This document shows positions 11,456-19,787 of a stretch of DNA of 64,000 nucleotides, in pieces (positions within the stretch are counted from its first letter, which is position 1; the number at the start of each line of letters is the position of its first letter). Under the pieces are notes generated by a model. That model was not told where the DNA came from and did not search any database. It saw only the letters and a list, made by a program, of their open reading frames with translations. Source of the DNA: Halobacteriovoraceae bacterium (GTDB lineage: Bacteria; Bdellovibrionota; Bacteriovoracia; Bacteriovoracales; Bacteriovoracaceae); contig JACKAK010000001.1 of the NCBI GenBank assembly GCA_020635115.1, positions 419,260 through 483,259 on the forward strand, given 5' to 3'. The translations under genes were made by a program, and so were the position numbers.

Positions 11456-13183
11456 TTACGCTTGAACAAGTTCTTCTGTTTGATATTGGAAATCCTTGTC
11501 TTTTACATTTGGATTTGAAAACTCATGAGGCCCGCATTTCACAACTGGAATTTTATCAAAATTGTAGTGAGGAGCAGGAGAAGGAATTGTCCATTCTAGC
11601 GTTCCTACATTCCAGGGATTCTGTTGAGCTTTTTCACCTTTTAAGAGAGTATGAATAAAATTCCAAACGAAAAATAATTGCGCAAGCCCCATTAAGATCG
11701 CACTTACAGAAATAAAAGTGTTAATAGGAATAAGCTTGTGTAAAAACTCATAAACAAATGGATTATAAATTCTTCTGTGCATTCCGGCGTATCCGACAAT
11801 CATCATACCCATGAATACTCCATTTAAGCCAAGCATTGTTAACCAAAAATGTATTTTAGCAAGGGTTTCATTCAACATCTTTCCAAACATTTTTGGAAAC
11901 CAGAAATAGACAGCAGCGAATCCACCCAAGAGAACAGATGCCGCCATTGTGTAGTGAAAGTGTCCAACAACGAAATAGGTGTCATGTAAATAAAGATCAG
12001 TTGTAACAGTGGCCAGATAAAGACCAGTTAATCCTCCTAGACCAAAAACAAAAACTACTCCAAGAGCAAAGAGCATTGGTGAATCAAAACGTATGGATCC
12101 CTTCCATAGAGTTCCAAGCCAGTTTGCAAAGAAAACTGCTGAAGGTATTGAAATTGTCATTGTTAGCATCATAAAAGTTTGAGTAAGGAGGGGACTCATC
12201 TGTGTTGTGTACATATGATGTCCATATACGATTGTTGATAAAATCGTAATAGTTGTCATCGATAATGCTGTTGCTTTCATCCCAAAAGCTGGTTTACGAG
12301 AGAAAAAAGAGAGTAAGTCTGAAACTATACCCCAGGCCGGTAAAATAAGAATATATACTTCTGGATGGCCAAAGATCCAAAAAACGTGTTGAAACAAAAT
12401 TGGATCCCCCGTTCCTGATGTAGCTGCTGCACCGGCCAGGAAGAAGGTTGTGCCAAAAACTCTATCAAAGATGAGAAGTAATAATCCTGCTCCTAGGACT
12501 GGTAAAAATATTGCATTCAATACAGCTGTAAGCCCTAGGCCCCAAACTGTTAGAGGCATATCAAAATATCCCATACCTGGAGCTCTTAAGACAATTATAG
12601 TTGTTATGTAGTTAATCGCACCCATTGTAGAGCTAATTCCTAGCATAAAAAGTGATAAGCACCATAAGGTTTGACCTAGACCGGGCTGACCGATCATTGT
12701 TGAAAGAGTGGGGTAAGAAGTCCATCCCCCAGAAGCAGCTCCTAAGGGTAAACAAAGAGAAATAAGTAATACAATACCTGAGGCAAATGCAAGCCAAAAA
12801 GAAAGCATATTTAGAACGGGAAACGCCATATCTCTTGCACCTATTTGCAAAGGAATACAAAAATTTCCAAATGCTCCAATGAGAATTGGTGTAATGGCAA
12901 AGAAAATCATGATTGTACCATGTAAAGTGAAAAGCATAGCATAAGTATCAGGAGGAACAATTCCGTTTGAATCAGGAAACAAAAATGGCCCTAAGAGGGG
13001 AAAAGCTTGTCCGGGGAAGGCCAGAGTCCAACGTATAAGAAGGGCCATCATTCCACCGATCCCTAAAAAGAAAATTCCGTACCATAAAAATTGCTTACCA
13101 ATTACTTTATGATCAAAGGAAAATATATATTTAGAAAGAAAAGTTGTTGGTTTTGCATGAATATGCTGTTCGTAAAATGCCAT
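11456..13183 (-). CDS. ctaD: cytochrome c oxidase subunit I
   Basis: This is the 575-residue heme-copper oxidase catalytic subunit with twelve or more membrane helices. The CuB/heme signatures are present: WIFGHPEVYILILPAWG (His-Tyr cross-link motif HPEVY), YGHHMYTT (two CuB His) and the pair in DTYFVVGHFHYTMA (heme a3/a ligands). It reduces oxygen to water and pumps protons in the inner membrane. Its order with subunits II, III, cytochrome c, Sco and IV is typical of a caa3-type operon. The start ATG at 13183 gives MAFYEQHIHAKP. Full length, no anomalies. Confidence 0.97.
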   Translation of the reverse strand: MAFYEQHIHAKPTTFLSKYIFSFDHKVIGKQFLWYGIFFLGIGGMMALLIRWTLAFPGQAFPLLGPFLFPDSNGIVPPDTYAMLFTLHGTIMIFFAITPILIGAFGNFCIPLQIGARDMAFPVLNMLSFWLAFASGIVLLISLCLPLGAASGGWTSYPTLSTMIGQPGLGQTLWCLSLFMLGISSTMGAINYITTIIVLRAPGMGYFDMPLTVWGLGLTAVLNAIFLPVLGAGLLLLIFDRVFGTTFFLAGAAATSGTGDPILFQHVFWIFGHPEVYILILPAWGIVSDLLSFFSRKPAFGMKATALSMTTITILSTIVYGHHMYTTQMSPLLTQTFMMLTMTISIPSAVFFANWLGTLWKGSIRFDSPMLFALGVVFVFGLGGLTGLYLATVTTDLYLHDTYFVVGHFHYTMAASVLLGGFAAVYFWFPKMFGKMLNETLAKIHFWLTMLGLNGVFMGMMIVGYAGMHRRIYNPFVYEFLHKLIPINTFISVSAILMGLAQLFFVWNFIHTLLKGEKAQQNPWNVGTLEWTIPSPAPHYNFDKIPVVKCGPHEFSNPNVKDKDFQYQTEELVQA

Positions 13184-13218
13184 TTTTTCTTACTCCGAAT
13201 ATTTAAAAAAATCTTTAA

Positions 13219-14043
13219 TTACTTAACCCACTTCCATCCCCAAAAAAATGCGAGATTTTTTGGATCATTCTCCATTGCAGCGACTTCTTGAGCTTGTTGA
13301 TACCATTTTTCATAATCATCTTGTGAATAGACGGTCATTTTCGCCTGCATCTTATAATGGTTTGTTCCGCACATTTCGGCGCAAACAACTGGATATTCGC
13401 CTTCTAAAACTTCATCTTTTTTCAATTCAAACCACATTCTGGTAACTCTACCAGGAATAGCATCAACTTTTCTTCTTGTATTTGGTAGAGAGAAAGAATG
13501 AATGACATCTTTTGAAATAACCTGAACAACAACTTTCTTGCCTTGTGGAACTCTAAAATCATTTGTAAGAACGACGTCATCAGCGGTATTAAACACTTGA
13601 TCTTTTCCAGGATATCTTACATTCCACATCCATTGTTGTCCCATTATCTGAATTCTTACAGCGTCATCTTCCTTGGGCCATTTTGTATAAATTCCTGTAT
13701 AATCCTGATTAGATTCTTTAGTTATTCTCATATCAATAAACAAGAAAACTGAAAGTGCAATGGCCGCAACAAGAGCAATTTGTTTTTTACTATCTCCCTT
13801 GTTATAAGAAGCACTTTTGTTTCTCTTCTTAGCATAAAAAAAAGAAAAACCAAAAAGACCTAAACAAACGAGGGTGAAAAAAAAGAGATTTGCATAAGTT
13901 GTATATGCAAATAGTTCATCTATACGATGCCCATTGATAGATAAATCAATTGGAGGTTTCATTCTCTCCCAAAGCCCCATATCCAATGTACGTCCATCAT
14001 TCGATCCAACAAACAAATTTAAAAGATCACTCGTAAATTCCAT
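13219..14043 (-). CDS. ctaC: cytochrome c oxidase subunit II
   Basis: The protein has 274 residues: two membrane helices (about 47-70 and 88-105) and a C-terminal cupredoxin domain with the complete CuA site, the His in KDVIHSFSLP and the CAEMCGTNHYKM loop (two Cys, His, Met). It accepts electrons from cytochrome c and passes them to subunit I. Unlike true caa3 subunit II it has no CXXCH heme c domain, and a separate diheme lipoprotein in the operon probably fills that role. It is first in the operon, with a 216-bp gap to the ctaA-ctaB gene stop. Confidence 0.95.
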   Translation of the reverse strand: MEFTSDLLNLFVGSNDGRTLDMGLWERMKPPIDLSINGHRIDELFAYTTYANLFFFTLVCLGLFGFSFFYAKKRNKSASYNKGDSKKQIALVAAIALSVFLFIDMRITKESNQDYTGIYTKWPKEDDAVRIQIMGQQWMWNVRYPGKDQVFNTADDVVLTNDFRVPQGKKVVVQVISKDVIHSFSLPNTRRKVDAIPGRVTRMWFELKKDEVLEGEYPVVCAEMCGTNHYKMQAKMTVYSQDDYEKWYQQAQEVAAMENDPKNLAFFWGWKWVK

Positions 14044-14259
14044 AAAATTCCTTCAAGTTAATGAAGCTGTTAATAACCAACGAACACAAAAACTGGATTT
14101 TGTTCAATGTTCGAACTCAACATTTTAAAAACAGATAGTAGGGCTTATACTATAAAAATGTTAATGCTTCTACTAGTCTTTTTAAATTGGGCAGAATTCA
14201 CAGTAGAGTTTCAGAGTTCAATGAATTTTGCAACAAAGATATGAATTTTTTAAAATTAT

Positions 14260-16137
14260 TTATTTTAGAAAAAGTAGCGCACCAAGTAACAGAGGGAGAT
14301 AGAAAATTGATGCCCAAAAATATTTTTTCCCCCATTCTTTCAACTCTTCTTGTCCATTTCTATACTTGTAAAAACCTTGCAACGAGATGGCGAGCATGAC
14401 GAGTCCAATTATTATTGCAAAAATCTCATAAGGCCTTCCGGCCCCTGCATACTTAGCAGGTAGTAAGCTAGCACCTATGAGTAAAATGGTATAGGTGAAC
14501 ACATTTTGAATTGTCTGGCGAATTCCTTTTACATTTGGATAGACTCGTATCCCAGCATTTGCATAGTCCTTTGAATAAATTACTGAGATGGCCATGAAAT
14601 GTGGTATTTGCCATGCAAATAGAATGGCAAATAACGACCAGGCCATTGGGGCAAAGGTGCCCGTAACCGTCGTCCAGCCCATGAGAGGAGGAATGGCACC
14701 GGGGAGAGCTCCTGCGAATACAGCAAGATGAGATTTTCTTTTAAGAGGGGTGTAAACGAATAGGTAACTCAATGCGGCGATTAAACCCAAAATTGAAGTC
14801 AGGGGATTAACTACCGGCCATAGTAAGGGAATAGAAATTCCCAATAAGCTAGTTCCTAAGATCATCACAAACTTAGAAGAAACTCTGCCGGCCGGAAGAG
14901 GTCTATCGAGAGTTCTTTCCATTGTCTTATCAATATCTTTTTCGATGAGGCAGTTTAGAGAAGTTGCACCTGAGACTACCATTGCGATCAAAACTAATGA
15001 GGCCAATGCTCTAAAAAAATTAATGTGTTCAGGAACTAAAATCAAACCAACAAGGGCAGTAAGCATGACGAGTGAAGAGAGTTTTGGTTTGGTGAGATCT
15101 ATTACATCTTCAAAAAAAGTATGAAGACCACGCGGATGGAGTTCTTCTTGTGCACTTCTATAAGTTAGAAAAATTTTCCATGCTACACCTAGAGAAAGGG
15201 CGGCTCCGGCAAGATGAGCAGTTGTAGGAAAAGGTAACATATTAAAGGCTATTGTTAGAATTCCTAATTTAATCTGAAGGAGAATAATGAGAATCAAACC
15301 AACAAGATATATTTTCTGTTTTTTCACAAAAGATTTAAATTCATTAGATAGAATATTCATGAGTTTAATATTTTTTATCACGAAATAAACAATTAGAAGA
15401 AAGACCAAAATAGCATAAACTCTGTGGAGCATGTGCAATTGTGCTTGAGCAGTGCTGGGCCATAAAGTTGTTTCCCACTTTAAAGTGTCAAGACACAATA
15501 TTGAATTCTTGCTTCCAAGTCCACACGAAGCACCTGCGGCAGAGTGACGCATAAATGCCCCAAGTATCATTTGAGAATAAATGAGCATGCAAATAATGAA
15601 TGCACTGTTTTTCAATTCTCCAGGCCATTGTGATGATATTTTTTCACTTTCACTATGAATGCTGTTTTCAAAAATTAATGAATCACCCAATTCATAAGTT
15701 TCTTTAACAATGCACTGATGGTTTATAAAAATTAAAGTGCAGAAAAAAATCATCGATAGCCCAAGATGACTCGTTGAAACGATGGTTGGTAGCTGATAGA
15801 TAACAGTTATCCCTCCTAAAAGACCTTGGATTATTACGAAGAAAAGGGCCAAACAAGAATACTGAAAAATAATTCTATTATACTTATTCAATTTGTTTTT
15901 CTTATAATCTTTATTAGCAAAAAAAAGAAGAAGTAGGGTTAAAAAACCAACGAGTGAGGCCAGAAGTCTGTGACCGTGTTCTATGAAAATACCGCCTTCC
16001 ATTTTCGGAAATAATTGTCCATAGCAAAGAGGCCAATCGGGACAGGCCAAAGAAGATTGAGTATTATGAACAAATCCTCCCCACAGAAGTAAAGAGAAAG
16101 TCACAAATATAGCAATGAGAGATAGTCTTTTAGTCAT
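14260..16137 (-). CDS. fused heme A synthase (CtaA) - heme O synthase (CtaB)
   Basis: One 625-residue membrane protein carries both enzymes that convert heme B to heme A for the neighbouring oxidase. Residues 1-330 match CtaA/COX15: cysteine pairs C32/C38 and C205/C215 and heme-binding His in EHGHR, TSHLG, HMLHR and TTAHL. Residues 340-625 match the UbiA prenyltransferase CtaB: the Asp-rich motif around NCLIEKDIDKTMERTLDRPL (farnesyl diphosphate/Mg binding) and the second loop DYANAGIRVYP. CtaB acts first, then CtaA, so the fusion reverses reaction order. There is no internal stop or frameshift, so this looks like a genuine fusion. Confidence 0.93.
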   Translation of the reverse strand: MTKRLSLIAIFVTFSLLLWGGFVHNTQSSLACPDWPLCYGQLFPKMEGGIFIEHGHRLLASLVGFLTLLLLFFANKDYKKNKLNKYNRIIFQYSCLALFFVIIQGLLGGITVIYQLPTIVSTSHLGLSMIFFCTLIFINHQCIVKETYELGDSLIFENSIHSESEKISSQWPGELKNSAFIICMLIYSQMILGAFMRHSAAGASCGLGSKNSILCLDTLKWETTLWPSTAQAQLHMLHRVYAILVFLLIVYFVIKNIKLMNILSNEFKSFVKKQKIYLVGLILIILLQIKLGILTIAFNMLPFPTTAHLAGAALSLGVAWKIFLTYRSAQEELHPRGLHTFFEDVIDLTKPKLSSLVMLTALVGLILVPEHINFFRALASLVLIAMVVSGATSLNCLIEKDIDKTMERTLDRPLPAGRVSSKFVMILGTSLLGISIPLLWPVVNPLTSILGLIAALSYLFVYTPLKRKSHLAVFAGALPGAIPPLMGWTTVTGTFAPMAWSLFAILFAWQIPHFMAISVIYSKDYANAGIRVYPNVKGIRQTIQNVFTYTILLIGASLLPAKYAGAGRPYEIFAIIIGLVMLAISLQGFYKYRNGQEELKEWGKKYFWASIFYLPLLLGALLFLK

Positions 16138-16204
16138 TATTTATTTAGTGCTTTTATAAAATAAAAGTCCTTATAAAATCTTGTGTTAATTTCGTAAAGC
16201 TTAT

Positions 16205-18028
16205 TTAAGAAAAGATTTGTTTGATTTCATCCTCTAATAAAATTTCTTGTTCCATAAGTTTGCCTGACATCGCGAGTAATTTCAATTTATTGTCGTTAAT
16301 TATTTTTGATACTTGCTCTTCTTTGGATTTCATCATGTTTTGAATTTCTTCATCTATTTTTGCAGCTGTAGATTCACTAAAATCTTTTGGTCTAGACATT
16401 TCACGTCCCAAAAAACTATGTTCTTCGCCTTGAGAGAAGGCTACATAACCCAATTTTTTACTCATTCCCCAATTTACTATCATTTTACGAATTAATTTTG
16501 TTGCTCTTTTGAGATCATCTTCCGCCCCTGTAGTGATTTCATTGAAAATGACTTCTTCAGCAATTCTACCTCCTAACAAAATTGCGATTTGATTTTCTAA
16601 ATGAGTTTTTGAAAGATTTACTCTCTCTTCAATTTGAAATTGTTCAGTGAAGCCAAGTGCTCTTCCTCTTGGAATGATGGTAATTTTTCTTACAGGGTCT
16701 GCGCCTTTAAGACACATTGCAACTAAAGCATGCCCGGCCTCGTGAACAGCAATAATTTCTTTATCTTTTTCTGTTAGAAAATTTTCTCTTGGATTTCCCA
16801 TTACGACCTTATCTCTGGCCTCGTCAAAAATATTCATTGTGGTTTGGGGGGCATTTTTTCTAGCAGTTAACAATGCTGCTTCGTTAACTAGGTTTTTAAG
16901 ATCAGCACCTGAAAAACCTGGAGTAGCTTGTGCCAGTTTTTCTGAATCAATTCCTTTACCCAATTTTAATTTTTTAAGATGAACATTTAGAATTTCAATT
17001 CTCGCATTTTTGTGGGGGAGATCAAGCGTTACTTGTCTGTCAAATCTACCAGGTCTAACAAGAGCTGAGTCTAGAACATCAGGTCTATTTGTAGCTGCCA
17101 TTACAACTACTTTTTCTCTTGACGAGAACCCATCCATTTCAGAAAGTATTTGATTAAGAGTCTGTTCTCTTTCATCATGTCCTCCACCTAGGCCTGTGCC
17201 TCTTGCTCTACCAACTGAGTCTATTTCATCTATAAAAATGATGGATGGGGCCTGTTTCTTGGCCTCAGAAAATAATTCTCTTACTCTTGATGCTCCCATA
17301 CCTACATAGAGTTCAATAAATTCGGAACCACTTATGCTAAAAAAAGGAACATTCGCCTCTCCTGCAGATGCTCTGGCCAATAAAGTTTTTCCTGTACCAG
17401 GAGGGCCTTGTAGTAATACTCCTTTTGGTAACTCTGCTCCAACTTTCTCAAATTTTGAAGGATCTTTTAAGTAATCTATTATTTCTTGAAGGTCTTTTTT
17501 TGCATTTTCTACGCCGGCGACATCTGAAAAGTTCGTATCAGGTTTAGTTACCTGAAACTTCTTACCACTTTCTCCAAATGGATTTTTCGGGTTAAATTTC
17601 CCCATCATTCCATTCATTTTCCGGCCACTCCAAACTAGAAATCCTATAATGATAATGACTGGCAATAAATTTGATAAAATGAGAAGAATGCTTCCTGGTT
17701 CATCCTTTAAAGCATTGATTTCAACTTCATGTTTTTCCAGAAGTGGAATTAACTGTTGGTCTTCAATTGAAGGCATTATAGTAGAAAAAGATTTATATGA
17801 CTTGTTGGCATTTTGAATTTCTTGCTTGAAAGAACCTTCTATTATTAGGCCTTTAAAAGTAAGAGAATTAATATTTCCGTTATTCGCCTCATGTTTAAAT
17901 TGGCTATAAGGTATAGATTGTGACTGTGAATTTTTAATAAATTCAGACATATATATAAAAAAGATCATTAATAGGAAAAAAAAGAACATACCATTAGGTC
18001 TAGACTTATTTGGCAAATATTTTTTCAT
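16205..18028 (-). CDS. ftsH: ATP-dependent zinc metalloprotease FtsH
   Basis: The protein has 607 residues: two N-terminal membrane helices (about 13-29 and 114-133) around a small periplasmic domain, an AAA+ module with Walker A GPPGTGKT (208-215), Walker B IIFIDEID (263-270), and SRH region ATNRPDVLD, then the M41 protease domain with the zinc motif HEAGH (429-433). It degrades misfolded membrane proteins and regulators. The length is slightly shorter than E. coli FtsH, with no long acidic tail. It is 67 bp downstream of the ctaA-ctaB gene in coordinate order and divergent from the hibernation factor gene. Confidence 0.97.
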   Translation of the reverse strand: MKKYLPNKSRPNGMFFFFLLMIFFIYMSEFIKNSQSQSIPYSQFKHEANNGNINSLTFKGLIIEGSFKQEIQNANKSYKSFSTIMPSIEDQQLIPLLEKHEVEINALKDEPGSILLILSNLLPVIIIIGFLVWSGRKMNGMMGKFNPKNPFGESGKKFQVTKPDTNFSDVAGVENAKKDLQEIIDYLKDPSKFEKVGAELPKGVLLQGPPGTGKTLLARASAGEANVPFFSISGSEFIELYVGMGASRVRELFSEAKKQAPSIIFIDEIDSVGRARGTGLGGGHDEREQTLNQILSEMDGFSSREKVVVMAATNRPDVLDSALVRPGRFDRQVTLDLPHKNARIEILNVHLKKLKLGKGIDSEKLAQATPGFSGADLKNLVNEAALLTARKNAPQTTMNIFDEARDKVVMGNPRENFLTEKDKEIIAVHEAGHALVAMCLKGADPVRKITIIPRGRALGFTEQFQIEERVNLSKTHLENQIAILLGGRIAEEVIFNEITTGAEDDLKRATKLIRKMIVNWGMSKKLGYVAFSQGEEHSFLGREMSRPKDFSESTAAKIDEEIQNMMKSKEEQVSKIINDNKLKLLAMSGKLMEQEILLEDEIKQIFS

Positions 18029-18153
18029 AATAAAATTCCTAAGATGCTTTATTTTTTTTAAAAAGTTGATTTACATCATGCTCTGTCACGCAATATATTG
18101 CTATTTGATGTTTATAGACTTTATTGGATGAATTAGTCAAAGGTAGGTAAGAT

Positions 18154-18441
18154 ATGAAATTTGTGATTAGTTTTAGACATATGGAGCATACTCCGGCACT
18201 TGATGAACTTATAAAATCAAAATCCCAAAAACTTGAAAAATTCATAAAAGATGAGAATGCTGAACTTCACTGGACATGTTGGGTGGAAAATAAAACTCAG
18301 ATTGCAGAATTGACTTTAAGAAACCATAAGCAAGATTTTGCGGCCAAGGCCCAAACAGAAGATCTTTACAAATCTGTGGATGAAGTCATTAAGAAGATGG
18401 ATAAACAATTATCGGGGCAACACGATAAATTTCAGCACTAG
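18154..18441 (+). CDS. hpf: ribosome hibernation promoting factor (short HPF / RaiA type)
   Basis: The protein has 95 residues in the beta-alpha-beta-beta-beta-alpha pattern of the HPF/YfiA fold: FVISFRHMEHTPALDELI, then KLEKF, the strands around LHWTCWVEN and IAELTLR, and the final helix DLYKSVDEVIKKMDKQL, a family signature. It binds the 30S decoding region in slow growth and promotes inactive ribosomes. The length equals the short gamma-type HPF without the dimerising C-terminal domain. It is divergent from ftsH and followed by a strong terminator at 18446-18478, so it is probably monocistronic. Confidence 0.9.
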   Translation: MKFVISFRHMEHTPALDELIKSKSQKLEKFIKDENAELHWTCWVENKTQIAELTLRNHKQDFAAKAQTEDLYKSVDEVIKKMDKQLSGQHDKFQH

Positions 18442-18445
18442 AATC

Positions 18446-18478
18446 ATAGAGAGGTTAATGACCTCTCTATCTTCTTTA
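18446..18478 (+). terminator. rho-independent terminator after hpf
   Basis: A perfect 10-bp stem (ATAGAGAGGT at 18446-18455 with ACCTCTCTAT at 18461-18470, loop TAATG) is followed by CTTCTTTAT. It lies 5 bp after the hpf stop. The same stem could also stop minus-strand transcription arriving from the DUF420 gene, though its A-tract on that side is weak. Confidence 0.8.
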
Positions 18479-18513
18479 TACAGAACAGTGTCAATGCTTT
18501 GAGTAAGCTTTTA

Positions 18514-18948
18514 TTATGTAAGCTTTAAAAATTTTGGTAATTGATAAAGCATCAAGTATATTAAGATCCCTGTAAATGACACATAAATCCAAACAGGTAA
18601 AGTCAACCTGGCGATTTTCTTGTGTTTATCCCACTGACCTTTAAACGCGTGATAAAAAGTTTTTACTATCATTGGTACCATTGCTGTAGCTAGTATAGTA
18701 TGTGTAAAGAGAATTACGAGATAGATCGTTTTTATTAGGCCTAGCTCTGGAAATCTCTTTGATCCGAAATTGTAATGATAAAAGAGATAAAAAACCAAAA
18801 AGCAGGCCGAAGTAATTAATGCCAAGACCATGCAATTTCTATGAAATATTTTTTTATCATTTTTTATCGAGATGTACCCGGCCATGAGTAATATAAATGA
18901 ACATGTATTTAGCAACGCATTTATAAATGGAAAATTATTTAGTGCCAT
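18514..18948 (-). CDS. DUF420 family membrane protein, oxidase assembly factor
   Basis: The protein has 144 residues and four membrane helices with the family's conserved histidines (RNCM, FYLFYHYNFG, FTHTILA, HKKIARLTLPVWIYVSFTG). DUF420 proteins are related to B. subtilis CtaM/YozB, needed for assembly of heme A oxidases. It is the last gene of the bc cluster and overlaps the preceding 66-codon gene by 14 bp, so the two are probably translationally coupled. The function is inferred from family and from the oxidase subunit III gene two genes upstream. Confidence 0.85.
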   Translation of the reverse strand: MALNNFPFINALLNTCSFILLMAGYISIKNDKKIFHRNCMVLALITSACFLVFYLFYHYNFGSKRFPELGLIKTIYLVILFTHTILATAMVPMIVKTFYHAFKGQWDKHKKIARLTLPVWIYVSFTGILIYLMLYQLPKFLKLT

Positions 18949-19135
18949 TAATCTTACGATTTTTAATTATTAATCTATATAATAAATAGAATGGAATATA
19001 GATTATTGCAATGAAGGCCATGAGAATATAGACGACATATTGGTCTTTTTCATTAGTCAAAGAGCCCGCGCAGTAAGGACATGAAAGCGCGAGCTCAGAC
19101 AAAAACAAAAAAACAAAAGTAATGAGGGTTTTCAT
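18935..19135 (-). CDS. small CPYC-containing membrane protein
   Basis: The protein has 66 residues: a signal-like hydrophobic N-terminus (TLITFVFLFLSELALS) directly followed by CPYC, a short polar stretch, a second hydrophobic segment (YVVYILMAFIAIIYIPFYLLY) and a basic tail. The CPYC pair on the periplasmic side looks like a metal- or thiol-handling site. I do not recognise a named family. Its place between oxidase subunit III (3 bp away) and DUF420 (14-bp overlap) suggests a role in oxidase assembly, perhaps copper delivery; this is inference. Confidence 0.7.
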   Translation of the reverse strand: MKTLITFVFLFLSELALSCPYCAGSLTNEKDQYVVYILMAFIAIIYIPFYLLYRLIIKNRKINGTK

Positions 19136-19138
19136 AGT

Positions 19139-19756
19139 CTACAGTAAATAAACAAAGGTGAATACAAGAATCCACACTAAGTCGACAAAGTGCCAAAAAA
19201 GTCCAGCGATTTCAAGTTGGTTATGATTTCCATGATCAAAGTCACCAGCAAGTGCTTTTTTCAGCATAAAACACAAGTACATAACACCTGTAAAAACATG
19301 TAGTCCATGAAATCCGGTAATTGAGTAAAAAGTTGCTCCAAATAGATGCTGTCCTCCAACAAAGTGATTAAAAGTTACACCACTGTGATGGAGGTGAATA
19401 TATTCATAGGCCTGAATGGCCAGAAAAGAAGCTCCACCAGCGATAGTAGCAATAAGCCAAGTAATCATTCCCTTTTTATCTCGATGTTTGCATGCATCAA
19501 TTGAAAGTACCATCGATACAGAAGAGCATATAAGCAAGAATGTCATAAAACCTGAAAGCCCAACTCCTCCTAGTGCTTCAATAGGATTGGGCCACGGTTT
19601 TGATATTCTTAGAACGGCGTAAGCGATTAACAATCCAGAGAACGACAGTCCATCTGTGCCAAGAAAAATCCACATCCCAATTTTTCCTGGGGACGCTTTT
19701 CCAAAAGTTTTATCTTCTGGATACTCTATTAATCCTCTATTTACTGCTCCGCCCAT
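19139..19756 (-). CDS. heme-copper oxidase subunit III, second copy
   Basis: The protein has 205 residues with five membrane helices and the subunit III motifs KIGMWIFLGTD near the N-terminus, FYSITGFHGLHVFTG and the C-terminal LFWHFVDLVWILVF. It is longer and more canonical than the subunit III at 10873-11442, so the window encodes two different subunits III but only one subunit I. It lies 31 bp after the octaheme cytochrome gene, inside the bc cluster. It may replace the other subunit, or tie the bc complex to the oxidase in a supercomplex; both ideas are inference. Confidence 0.9.
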   Translation of the reverse strand: MGGAVNRGLIEYPEDKTFGKASPGKIGMWIFLGTDGLSFSGLLIAYAVLRISKPWPNPIEALGGVGLSGFMTFLLICSSVSMVLSIDACKHRDKKGMITWLIATIAGGASFLAIQAYEYIHLHHSGVTFNHFVGGQHLFGATFYSITGFHGLHVFTGVMYLCFMLKKALAGDFDHGNHNQLEIAGLFWHFVDLVWILVFTFVYLL

Positions 19757-19787
19757 TTGTGCTCCTCGATTCTAAGTCGTCCAACAA

